A stretch of DNA of 64,000 bases, taken from Aphrocallistes beatrix (lineage: Eukaryota; Porifera; Hexactinellida; Sceptrulophora; Aphrocallistidae). How positions within the stretch are numbered: the stretch's first letter is position 1; every line of letters starts with the position of its first letter. Shown here in pieces: positions 1 through 10,419 of this stretch. The DNA lies in the NCBI GenBank assembly GCA_963281255.1, contig OY725502.1:3410001-3474000 (forward strand), given 5' to 3'. The notes under the pieces were generated by a model. The model saw nothing but the letters and a program-made list of their open reading frames with translations. It was not told the origin of the DNA and did not search any database. The position numbers and the translations under genes are program-made.

Positions 1-165
1 AATGCATTCCTAAGCTCTATTGTGCTTTGTTAATGATTTAAGGCAGCTCATGTATTTCTTCAACCATCTTCTACTGCATCCCTAGCGCCAAATTCGCAAG
101 TTACTCTGAGGCCTTATTATAGTAGGCTATGGCTTACTACTCAATACTCAATCACATAAATTTGT
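1..165. repeat. Right-arm end of the large foldback repeat, truncated at the window edge
   Basis: This stretch matches about 12029-12162, the outer end of the right arm of the foldback element at 10.4-12.4 kb, with few differences. Shared blocks include CTAAGCTCTATTGTGCTTTG and AGGCAGCTCATGTATT, and both end in a TAGGCTATG-type tail. The rest of the copy must lie left of the window. It shows that the foldback is a dispersed family and not a one-off palindrome. Confidence 0.85.
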
Positions 166-315
166 TGCGGTTACCTACGAACACTTTAATTATAAAGAAG
201 TTTTCAAATCGTTTGTTTGCGACTATACGGTAAAATAGTATAGTCGCCACTATTAAAATGAGCGGCTATATATTATATATTATATATATAGGTCACTGGG
301 TCAAGAGCTTGTGAC

Positions 316-3300
316 CCACAGGTGTAAATTCTTTACGAAAAAAATGAAAATATTATCAACGCAAAAGAGTGAGTGGACTGGCTAATACAATGTTCTATAC
401 ATAAGAAACCGCGAATTATTACCCTCTGTGACGTCAAGAAAAAAAATATTTTCAAATCTAATTTCTGACATATTTTCTTCGTATACAGTAATACAGCTAA
501 GTCGAAAAAGGTTAATTCATACTCAAACATTGTGTTTTTGAGTTTATTTTATCCTATTCTTTACTGCATCAATTTCTGGAAAGATTTATCAAATCTAACT
601 AACCATTCCAGAGATAAGCCTTGTTATTTATGGATGTCGGACGTTTTTGAACTCCCCCCTCTCAATTTTTTGAAATTCCAAATATCACAGGATTGGTTAC
701 CATAAATCCTATTAAATGTTTTTCTATCGAATAGCAAGTCGTGTATGGATTTAATAGTACATTGTACTAGTTTGAGAATAGTATCTGAGTGTCATGACCC
801 CTTTTCCATAAATAGTGATATTGCACATAACTATTAATATGTTAATATTTGAAATCCACTTAGCTCTAAACTCGATACTAGTTAGACAACTTGTATGGGA
901 AATTATTGAGTGCAGATGCTATTTACATTAATCGATGGTTGCAATAGACACTTCGTAACTCCAAAACCACAATTTTCTATAGAATTATTTTATGTCAACA
1001 TGCTCAAATGATCATGAATAGAATTGACAATTCATCCATTTGCATATCAACTCTTTCATAAATTTCCATTGAAGTTAACTATTCAAAAAATATTTTCAAT
1101 ATGGCCATACCAAATGAGGCATCAGATTCTTATGATAATTACCATCTTGATAATCTTTATCGAGTTTGTCAGTTATGCTATAAACGACCTACAATTGATA
1201 TCCAAAAGAGCTCAGGAATATTATCAAATAAACTTTACATCAGAGATAGCTGATCTGTGCAAACCAAAAGTTTTTTGTAGCATTTGTCGGGCTCGATTAT
1301 CCAACCTTGAAACGGGCAAATTAACTATCGAGAAATGGGAAAAAGATCGTCCAAATGTTGAGTTTCTTCCAAGAGTTGTAGATAATCTATGTATCACTCG
1401 GAGTACTTTGGGGTGTAACTCAGAAAATCGATGTCAGATTTGCCAGATCAACGCATCTTCTCTCAGTAATTTCATGGTCAAGTATACAAATCAAACCCCT
1501 AGACCTGGTAGACCTTTAGAACAGTCACCATGTAAACCCATGTGTAGCAAATGTGGGAGATATATGGAAAATCACTCAGAGAAATTTTGTAAAAGCACTA
1601 TGTTACATCCCCAAAAGTCTTCAAAAGCAGGTGCACTTTTTGCGGAGAGAGTAGAAGCTCGAGGTTTCACAAGTTCAATTGCAGCAAAACATATTAAAGA
1701 CAGACTAGTGCTAGAAGACAAATCTCAGTTTCCAATTAGTTTGAACCATCCTTACGATTCCAACAACAAAATTGTCGTATCTACAGTTGGGTATGAAGGT
1801 AGAGAAAGTGTCCATAAAAGTTTGAGCGTTGAAGCTGTTCGAGATTTTCAGAGGTTGGGCCATCTAGGACTTGGCAAGCATTCTTACTGGGAATTAGGTC
1901 GAATTCTACGACGAGAAGGAATTATGTTTCCTACTGGTGGAATCAAGGGGGCTTGGGATGAAAAATGGTCAGTCTTTGGAAATATTTTGCTCCAGTTACT
2001 CTTCCAATATGTCCTGGAAATATGAGTATTTCACCAGAGCCGACACCATTTGGTTTTTGCACAGACAACGAACGCCTTTTAAATATTATCACACACAATC
2101 AGTTGAATCGAATATCTCGTTTAAAGTTACAAATCGATGGAGGGAAAGATTTCTTAAAAATGTCTATTAATATTATAGCGATGAAGCCTGGTAGCTTGTA
2201 TTTCTCCACTCCTAATAGTGTCCTGACTAACTTTGTCATTGCCATGGGAAAGGGTCTTGAGAACTATCACAATTTGAAACAATTGTTTACTTATCCATCA
2301 ATAACTAGATTATTCACATCCGATTTTCCTATCCAAATTGCTTGTGATTTCAAAGTTGCAGCTCTGCTTGTTGGAATTCAGCAAGCTTCAAGTAACTTTC
2401 CCTGTCCTTTTTGTTTATGGCGTAATGGTACTTTATGTACCGGTATACCTGCCGAATCCAGGAAGCGGGAAGAAATGATGAAAGATCTCTACAATAAAAA
2501 TCATAATGTCGTCAATGAACCGATTATCAGCTAGCTGGTCAGAGTCAGTAATGGAAAAAATTGCTCTTGCTCCATTACATATTCTTTTGGGCTTGGTAAA
2601 CAAATTATACAGTGATGCCAGGCCTGGTGAGAGCTCATCGAATCGAAGAGAACGTAACCTCTACAAACTTCATTGTGCAGCACTGTACAAGTATAAGGTA
2701 TTCAGATCAGATTATTGGAATGGTACACTAGAGGGCAATTCAGGCTCAAGACTCTTGGACAATTTGGAAGATATTCAATTCCCAAAGAAGTCAATGAAAC
2801 TCGTTAATGCGTTAATTGCATTGAAGCATGTGAAAGAGAAGTGCCTAGGCAATGTAAGAAAGCAAGGATGGCAGGACAGCATCAGAAATTTTCGCAAGGC
2901 TTGGCATGATACAGGCTTATCATGGTCTCTGAAGTCACATATCCTTTCAGGCCATTATGAGGAATATTTCAACAATTATGAAAGTATTGCTGATGCAGGA
3001 GCTGCTATTAGTTCAGAGCAAAGTGGAGAAATGCTCCATTCTCGATTACAAAGGGTATGGGATCTTCGCTTTAAGACTCGAGCAGATAATTCTCTCTACC
3101 CACAGCGTCTTGTTGATTGTATGGTCACATACAATTATAACCTAAAGTGGGATAAAGCTGTAAGATCAAGCACAGGAGAGTTAGAAAAAGATATTGAGGA
3201 AATTGAAATCGACAACGAATCGATTAAGGTGGATGAAGAGAGAGTAGAACTGCACAATTGGATAACTGATTCTGAAAATTCAGAGATAAGTGATTCAGAT

Positions 3301-3940
3301 TGATTTAATAGACAATTAGCACTAACATACTGCTCTTGAATTAGCCAGAAATATATTAGATTTATTAGTTATAACAATACAGCAAAGTCTTTCGAAATGA
3401 TGACGTATTAATTAAGCACAGCATGTATTTTCTGATTGTTGTTAACAGCAGTACGGTATCCATCCATGTCTATGAGATACATATAAATATATATATGTGT
3501 TCAATATTGCCATTTATGGAAAAATAGTTATAACGTCACACTCGAATACTAGTCTCAAACTATTCCTGTGATATTTGGAATTTCAAAAAATTGAGAGGGG
3601 GAGTTCAAAAGCGTCCGACATCCATAAATAACAAGGCTTATCTCTGGAATGGTTAGTTAGATTTGATAAATCTTTCCAGAAATTGATGCAGTAAAGAATA
3701 GCGATAAAATAAACTCAAAAACACAATGTTTGAGTATGAATTAACCTTTTTCGGCTTAGCTGTATTACTGTATACGAAGAAAATATGTCAGAAATTAGAT
3801 TTGAAAATATTTTTTTTCTTGACGTCACAGAGGGTAATAACTCGCGGTTTCTTATGTATAGAACATTGTATTAGCCAGTCCACTCACTCTTTTGCGTTGA
3901 TAATTTTTTCATTTTTTTCGTAAAGAATTTACACCTGTGG
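316..3940 (+). mobile_element. DNA transposon with 377-bp terminal inverted repeats
   Basis: Positions 316-692 and 3564-3940 are inverted copies of each other with few mismatches; the same AT-rich ORF can be read on opposite strands in the two arms. The outer tips carry CCACAGGTGTAAATTC. Between the arms lies one plus-strand gene broken into three overlapping frames (1024-3303). Long inverted repeats enclosing a single large gene with zinc-finger-like cysteines is the layout of a cut-and-paste transposon. The outermost boundary is uncertain because GACCCATGACCC-type repeats follow on the right and a short version (GGTCACTGGGTCA) precedes on the left. I could not define a target duplication and do not assign a superfamily. 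Confidence 0.75.
1024..3303 (+). pseudogene. Transposase-like gene of unassigned family, broken by two frameshifts
   Basis: Three plus-strand reading frames overlap head to tail: 1024-2025, 1965-2534 and 2506-3303. The first (about 300 residues) is rich in Cys pairs: CKPKVFCSIC near residue 79, CNSENRCQIC near residue 137, and CKPMCSKC...C near residue 165, which look like zinc-binding modules. The second contains a DFKVAALLVGIQQ block followed by CPFCLW. The third opens with a PLHILLGLVN block and ends in an acidic tail. These blocks resemble a large group of uncharacterised proteins in cnidarian, insect and other invertebrate genomes that I associate with transposons; this is recollection, not a search. 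Protein similarity seems to flow across both frame junctions, near 1965-1980 and 2515-2534, so the breaks look like indels and not introns. Its position between long inverted repeats supports a transposase role. Confidence 0.6.
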
Positions 3941-4140
3941 ACCCATGACCTATCGATTTATGTGGCCCATGTGACCCATTACCCATGACCCATGACCCTG
4001 TAATCCAGTGACCCAGTGACCCAGTGATTGGGTCATGGGTCAAGAGGTCGTGACCCATGACCCAACTGACCCAGCGATTTATGTGACCCAAGTGACCCAT
4101 GACCCATGACCCAGTGACCCATGGTCCACTCTGATATATA
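3941..4140. repeat. Degenerate GACCCATGACCC / GACCCAGT tandem repeat
   Basis: About 200 bp are built from imperfect short units such as TGACCCATGACCCAGTGACC, with one internal inverted segment near 4027-4040 reading TGGGTCATGGGTCA. A much shorter version lies outside the left inverted repeat at 292-318. It may be the distal tip of the flanking transposon or a separate minisatellite. It could form cruciforms. No coding content. Confidence 0.8.
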
Positions 4141-4912
4141 CAGGGTGGCCCATAAGTTCTGTCCCAAGCTTTATTAGGTATAAAATTCCTTATACTCAAA
4201 CAATATTAGTTATTATTGTCTTTAGAGATTGTAATTCGAATATTCTCAATGACTTCAAAATATTTTTCGAGTCTAAGACCAGGAACTGTGTTTTGTATTG
4301 TGAGTTTTGTCGAGAAAAAATGTGTCCTGACTCGCAGTGAAAAACGAGAATCAGGGCCCACTGCTTTCCAAATTATCTTTCTAGAGTCTAGAAATTCTAG
4401 GACAAATTAGTTCTCACATTTTCCTCGAGCACTCTAAATTTGTAGAAATATAGGACGTTTAGATCAGTGTATATTGAGAACCATTTGGATCAGATTTTTA
4501 GTGATGTGAAAAAAAGTGCCATTTTTGGTGATTTTGCAAAATGTACCTAATTTGAACTCGTTAAATAATAACTTTATCTCGTTTCTGATAAAGCATTCAA
4601 TGGATTTGTGAAATATTTCCATGATGAATGAAAGGTATCTGGTGCTAAATCGTCATGGAACATCGATTATAGAGACATTTTTTACAGAAGTAGTGACCCT
4701 GATTCTCGAATTTCGCTGCGAGCCAGGACACATATTTTTTCCACAAAACTCACCATACAAAATTCAGTTCCAGTTCTTAGACTCGAAAAATCTTATAAAT
4801 TCATTGAGAATATTTGAATTACAATCTCTAAAGACCATAATAACTAAGACTGTTTGAGTATAAAAAATTTTATACCTAATGAAGCTTAGGACAGAACTTA
4901 TGGGTCACCCTG
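4141..4912. mobile_element. Palindromic mariner-type MITE, copy 1
   Basis: The element begins CAGGGTGGCCCATAAGTTCT and ends with the reverse complement of a near-identical sequence, flanked by TA on each side (4139-4140 and 4913-4914), the target duplication of Tc1/mariner elements. The two halves are extended inverted repeats: the blocks around 4150-4330 recur inverted around 4720-4905. No transposase frame survives; the small frames inside are chance. A sister copy lies at 24825-25603. Confidence 0.85.
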
Positions 4913-5464
4913 TACACACAAACATTAATCGAGTTTTAATAGTAAGGCTATATATACGTATATGTAAATTTGGTTTTAGGATTGAAGTATTTAACCAATC
5001 CATGGTACCAATTTTTGGGTCAGTGCCATTGCCTTAGTATATAGAATGCTATGAGTAAGGCTATATATATGTAACAAATTGATTGAAGGAACTGCCAGGT
5101 ACAGAAAGCTGATTTTAGGCATGTGAGAGTCTATTGGCTAAGGCTCCAGTAAGTTCTGAGCTCAGAGCAAAATGTCGACTCATCATGGAATTATGACGTC
5201 ATTGACACATTTATAGTCATTATAAAAAAACTTCTATGATCCGTTTTTTACAATTATGATGATATTAAACCTAATATCGTTCTTCATTTAGTCAATAGTC
5301 ATACAAGATAAATAGTAATAATAAAGTTATTAAGGAGACTAGAGTTTTAGGCTATTAAGAGCAAACAAATAGATAAGAGTTATTATGTCATATGAATGAC
5401 ACATCTATCATAGAGCAGATAATGATAATGGCCTAATCTAGGTAAGTAGCATAAATGAAGCATT
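4913..5464. other. Intergenic, no gene recognised
   Basis: AT-rich spacer between the palindromic MITE and the 3' end of the minus-strand tectonin gene. I see no conserved frame, RNA gene or repeat shared with the rest of the window. Confidence 0.6.
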
Positions 5465-6213
5465 CTATTCCAGTTTGTAAGATTTAATGATATTATTTTC
5501 TGTGACTCCAACTAATTCATGGAAGGTTGCATCGATTTGTTTCAGCACTCCAGGCATTCTTTTCCAATTTCCATAGCAGGGTTTCTGGCAAAGCCACAGA
5601 TGGTCATTCGGATCAACACCGAATACCTCATAAATCCCGGAAGCCGTCACATACTTCAGTTTTCCAGGAATTTGTCGCCATGAGCCACTCCCATCTACAG
5701 GTCTAGTATAGATGTCATTATTACTATTTACGCCATATACATCTTCCTGGCCTCCGTCAATCTGTTTAAGTTTGCCTGCTACATGAACCCACGCCCCTTT
5801 GCATGGCTTTTTACACTTGTAAATATCATCATTTGCGTTCACTCCCCATATGTAGCCATTTCCTGATGGACTGACATGTTTCAACTTTCCTTCAATACGC
5901 TTCCAATCAGTATTCCATCTACTGGCCTCTTGAAAATTTGATCTATATTATTGACACCCCATACTTCATCATCACCAGCATCTATTTGTTTCAGTCCACC
6001 AGCAAACCCTCTCCATACTCCAGTGCAGGGCTTTGCACACATATAGATACTCTCTTGGTGATTCACACCCCAAAGGTAGTTCATTGAGGCTGTTATTAGG
6101 TTCAATCGTCCTGGGATTACATTCCAGGTAGAGTTACACTCATATACATTTGCGTTTATTGAGATGTTAACGCAAGAAATAAGAAGGATAATTATTTGAG
6201 TAGATGTTTTCAT
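5465..6213 (-). pseudogene. Secreted tectonin-type six-blade lectin, one-base frameshift
   Basis: This is the inverted paralogue of the gene at 8709-9458. The ATG at 6213 opens a hydrophobic signal peptide (TQIIILLISCVNISINAN) and is preferred to the in-frame upstream ATG at 6264 because it puts the signal at the N-terminus. Six tectonin repeats follow, each with a W/Y-G-V-(N/D) core; odd-numbered blades end in a CxxPC pair. The reading frame breaks in blade 2, just after RPVDG near 5925; aligned with the intact paralogue, the DNA lacks one base there, and blades 3-6 continue in the 5465-5884 frame. Tectonin propellers bind sugars or lipopolysaccharide and act in innate defence or egg coats, so an extracellular lectin role is inferred. 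A sequencing indel would make this an intact gene of about 249 residues. Confidence 0.8.
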
Positions 6214-6339
6214 CTCAATCTGGTTTTGTATTGATTGTTTTAGTAAATTATTTTTATTTGACATCCTTTTATAGGTAAAATGCTTTGCGCATGTAGTGAG
6301 GTAGGAGCAAAAAATTCTTGCAAATATATGTTACTTTTG

Positions 6340-6800
6340 AGCATAATTCAGGCACAGCCTACTCTAACAATGCTTCACAGTAGACTGAAAATTATGGACT
6401 AGGGATGAAGTAGTAGCCGATTGAAATAACACATGATTAACCTAAAATCGTTGCCATGCAGAATAGACCTTAAGAATGTATTACCAGCATATATAAACAT
6501 GATGTCAGAGTACATATATTTGTTGGTAAAATTTGATTAGTCATCATAACATTGCACAACAGGTAATTCTAAGGACGATTCTAGTGATTTTCTAAGTTGT
6601 TTTAACCCTATTTCTAAATGTTGTAAAGGTGTGATTTTTGTGTAGAACCTAGAGATTAGTACTAGTTGATTTAAAAACTTAGAATTTTTTAATGGAATAT
6701 TGCTATATTCCTGCGTGGCTATGGGGTAAAGCATTTTGGTCAGTTTGGGCCATATCCTGCAAACTGGAATAACTAGGTCTTCTCGATGTACAAGAAGTAG
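6340..6800. repeat. Diverged relic of the foldback left arm
   Basis: The order of motifs follows 11100-11520: a GGACTAGGGATGAAGTAGTAG-type block, GTATTACCAGCATATATAAA, GATTAGTCA, GATTTTCTAAG, and TTTTGGTCAGTT. Many substitutions and small indels separate the two, so this is an old single-arm copy. The short frame on its minus strand is not a gene. Confidence 0.7.
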
Positions 6801-8708
6801 TAGATGAATGGAGAGATTTCAGAAGCATATCGGTGAGACAGAACCAGGTTGCATTAAGGGCGGAATAGAACAACGAATGACATTTTTGGATTTATATATT
6901 TTTGTCTTTGAATAGAATTGAACAATATCGTTTTATCTAGAGGGGGTAGGAAATACCGCTCAACATTATTTGATGGCAATCATGCTAAAATATACTAAAA
7001 GTAACCTAACATCATTTTGTCATAGGAGATGACAAAATATGGTTGAGTACAATATCTAGTCACTGACTCACTTGTATAATGTATGCAATTAAATAAGTAA
7101 GATTAGTTACGATTATGAATAATTGTTAAATATTGAAGTCATTGAATTTATTGCATTACTGTGCTTTAGTAGTATTTACCATTAAGATGTTGTGATAATT
7201 TTCAAAGTAATCCATAATATATATGAATAATAATTTTTGCAAACTTGGGTAATGTCTAGTTTTTCGTGCGTGTTCAGGCAAAGATTCCTGCAAATTTATG
7301 GTGTCCAGTTTTCTGTACATGTATTTTTTATAGAATGTACGGGAAAGTCCAGTATTTTTCGGAAAAAATGTAAATGTCTTGCCACTGACATAACATTTAG
7401 GTCTGGGGTGGCACGCTACCCCTGCCACCCCTGGAGTTACGCCTATGTCATGGAGGTAGGAAGTACTCAAAGAATGAGGCAATATGGTGGGGGGCATCAC
7501 AAGAATATGAACACAAAGCGAGCAATGGTAGGGAGAGAGGGAGGTCTGAGGGGTTTGCCTCTTGAAAGGAAAAATTGGGAATCCTAAGTGTTCAAACATC
7601 GTCGTGCTGATATCCTGGAACCTGTGTAGCTAATACTTTCATAGAACATAAGTGATAAATGACAAGAAATTACAGTTACCTTATCAAAAGGTACTAGTCA
7701 AAATCGGGAGTGGGACGAGATCTTGCGGGAATAAGGTATTTTACCCGATCTTTCTGAGTCTATACAAAAATCATAACTAAAAGTATATGAAAAGGGTACA
7801 CAATTCCGTATGTTTTAGTCACTCTCTTGTAAATACGCACACAAAAGTTAATACTTACATGTACCATTTATACTCGAATAATCTCCTAAATTGAATCCCA
7901 AAGAAGAAAAAAGAGAGGCTGATTATTTTGTTGGCTGCATAGCATAATAGTATACAGCAAATTAATACAGTACTTTTTAGGTTCAATCATATTTCTCTTT
8001 GTTTTGTTTAAATAGATGCATACGGTAAACAAATTACAGTCTGTTAGAAATTGGATCCTCCAATCATTACTTTTCCCGAGATAATCTCTTCAAAGTAGTA
8101 CTAGTTGTACACAGTAATATAAATGAAGAAAATTAGAATCATTACTTCAGAAAATTGAATCAACACCCGTTATTACCAAGTCGGATGTACCAAAATATCC
8201 GGTTTTAAGGAAAGTTTTTTGTTTGGTTGTAGCATTATTAATACAAAACATTTCGGTTATAATAAATCTCCAATTATAACAAAGTAAATCGATTTCCTGA
8301 TGGCTTCATTATGACGATAGATTGCATGTAGAGATTACTATACTAGAAAATCAGTAAAAGTAAGCTATATGTGATGTAATAGGAGATGGAAAAATACTGA
8401 TACCTGTACAATCTCTGTACCTTGCTTCTAATTGTGTAGAATAATATGACTAATAACAGAAATATGATTCATAGTTTAGTATTGAAGCTCGCTCCAGCCT
8501 TTTTAAACTACATACTAAGTCATAGTTAAAATTAATATTCAATCATCTTCTTGTCACTTGTCACGAGAGAAGAATGAAAGGAATTCGTAATGTATATGAA
8601 TAATCACTATCAAGACATAACATATTTTAAGTATAAAAAGATGTGCTGTTTGATAAAAATAAACAGAAAAACAGAAACATAAAATTTAAACAGAGAAGAA
8701 AGCTAGAG
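6801..8708. other. Intergenic between the two tectonin genes
   Basis: No supported gene. Near 7385-7455 there is a small GC-rich inverted segment (GGGGTGGC...GCCACCCC with GTAACTCCAGGGG on the complement) resembling the end of a hAT-type MITE, but it is degenerate. Two overlapping antiparallel frames around 7156-7599 are generated by that segment. The rest is AT-rich unique sequence that should hold the promoters of both flanking tectonin genes if they are divergently transcribed, although about 2.4 kb separates them. Confidence 0.5.
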
Positions 8709-9458
8709 ATGAATACTACTAGATGCATGAAATTAGTATTCTTACTGATTTGCAATTTCGCCATTTTCAGTACAACTATAAACGCATCTTATTCAGATTG
8801 GAGGTTAATACCAGGCGACCTCAAGCATGTAACAGCCTCAGTAAACTATATCTGGGGTTTAACTATAAATGACAATATCTACATGTGTGCAAGGCCCTGC
8901 ACTGGAGAATGGAAAAAAATTGATGGTAAACTGAAACAAGTTGATGCTAGTGATGAAGAACTATGGGGTGTCAATTCTATAGATGACATTTACAAGAGGC
9001 CAGTAGATGGAAGTGGTGGATGGAGAAAGATTGGAGGAAAGTTGAAACATGTCACTGCATCAGGAAATGGCTACATATGGGGAGTGAACTCAAATGACAA
9101 TATATACAAGTGTAAAAAGCCATGCAACGGAGCGTGGGTTCATGTAGGAGGCAAACTTAAACAGATTGACGGAGGCCAGGATTTCGTATATGGCGTAAAT
9201 AGTAATAATGACATCTTTTCCAGACCTGTAGATGGGAGTGGCTCATGGCGACACATTCCTGGAAAACTGAAACATGTGACAGCTTCCGGGAGTCATGAAG
9301 TATTCGGTGTGGATGTTAATGACAATGTGTGGCGATGCCAAAAACCCTGCGTCGGAAATTGGGTGAGAATGAGTGGAAGGCTGAGTCAGATCGATGCAAC
9401 TAACAAAGAATTGGTTGGAGTATCCTATTATAATTCCATTCAAGCCCATGACCTATAA
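8709..9458 (+). CDS. Secreted tectonin-type six-blade beta-propeller lectin
   Basis: About 249 residues with no intron. I chose the ATG at 8709 because it directly precedes a basic-hydrophobic signal peptide (MKLVFLLICNFAIFSTTINA); the ATG at 8643 would add 22 mostly basic residues ahead of it. Six tandem tectonin repeats of about 37 residues make up the mature protein: each has a W..(I/V).G.LK.(V/I).A start and a (W/Y/F)GV(N/D)...D.I centre. Blades 1, 3 and 5 end in CARPC, CKKPC and CQKPC; blades 2 and 4 end in RPVDGSG. This alternation suggests repeated doubling of a two-blade unit and a disulfide in every second blade. Family members (tachylectin-1/L6, fish egg lectin, Physarum tectonin) bind carbohydrate on microbes or egg surfaces. 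A frameshifted paralogue lies inverted at 5465-6213. Confidence 0.85.
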   Translation: MNTTRCMKLVFLLICNFAIFSTTINASYSDWRLIPGDLKHVTASVNYIWGLTINDNIYMCARPCTGEWKKIDGKLKQVDASDEELWGVNSIDDIYKRPVDGSGGWRKIGGKLKHVTASGNGYIWGVNSNDNIYKCKKPCNGAWVHVGGKLKQIDGGQDFVYGVNSNNDIFSRPVDGSGSWRHIPGKLKHVTASGSHEVFGVDVNDNVWRCQKPCVGNWVRMSGRLSQIDATNKELVGVSYYNSIQAHDL

Positions 9459-10217
9459 TTTCTCCTCGCTCCTTTACTGAAGAGCAGTTACATGTGTATA
9501 AAGAGGCTATAAGTAATCCTAAGTATGTAAAATATAGGTGTTACCAGTATATTGTGTTTCTGTGTTAGTTTTACAGTTTATTTACAATAGTTATTAGTGT
9601 TTGTGTGGTATGTGTGGTAATTACTAGTGTATGAGAAATTTATCAGTGCAGACAATATAGGATGATGCCAGTATGGCATGTATAGTGGCTACGTACTCAG
9701 GGGTCCGAATGAATGATCCCCCGCTTATTAATGATTGATTATCCTCCACTGCTGCGGTAATTAAATTTTGTATTTTAGACTTGAAATTTTGAAGCTTTTG
9801 CTCGATACTTTGAATTAGCTATTCCTCATCTGAATTATCTGTATTTTTCTATTCAAATTATATCTAATTTTTTGTCAAACTCCGTCTGTTCCAACTCTCT
9901 CACCCTGTTTATTCGGACCCTTATAGTATGTCCATATATAGTCATATCGCCATCACCCTTTTAGAGTGCTTCCTATACTACTATATAGGATTATAGATCC
10001 TATATTAGAGTACATATAGGTAGGTGAACAGTTCTAAAATGAGTGCTGGTGTCCGGCCGTAATGCCACTATTCTTTCTCTTCAGTAATCAATGAAAACTT
10101 ATAATACTTTGCTCAAGTTGGGAGAGCTCTACTATACAAGGTTAATCAATAAGTTCATTTCGCAACAGCTGTGTATCCAAACTTTTAGACCCAATTCTAC
10201 TTCGCAGTTTTATACTA
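9459..10217. other. Intergenic, no gene recognised
   Basis: AT-rich DNA downstream of the tectonin gene. No clear AATAAA was found close after the stop codon. No repeat shared with the rest of the window and no convincing frame. Confidence 0.5.
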
Positions 10218-10396
10218 CAGTCAGGGTCGCTTATTGTGAACCACCAGGGGACCAAAAAATATGTTCATAATAGAGCTACTTCATATTAAGCGAACTTGAT
10301 TGAATACAAATCCTATCTAAAAAATGAATTTGGGAGGTTAGTTCATAATAAACGGATGTTCATATAAAGCGGGTTCATAATAAGCGACCCTGACTG
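10218..10396. mobile_element. Short TA-flanked MITE (CAGTCAGGGTCGCTTAT family)
   Basis: Starts CAGTCAGGGTCGCTTATTGT and ends with AATAAGCGACCCTGACTG, an inverted match, with TA at 10216-10217 and 10397-10398. This is the terminal style of non-autonomous pogo/Tigger or related Tc1/mariner elements. A related copy at 61518-61945 carries a nested insertion. Confidence 0.85.
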
Positions 10397-10419
10397 TATA
10401 TTCTGTTCATTTTTTGAGG

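Noticed and set aside
3909..4199. 96-residue minus-strand frame rich in GHGSHGP-type repeats
   Set aside because: It is a translation of the GACCCATGACCC tandem repeat and part of the adjacent MITE, not a gene.
7156..7599. Overlapping antiparallel frames of 147 and 116 residues
   Set aside because: The sequence has a GC-rich inverted repeat in the middle and no recognisable domain, signal or homologue within the window.
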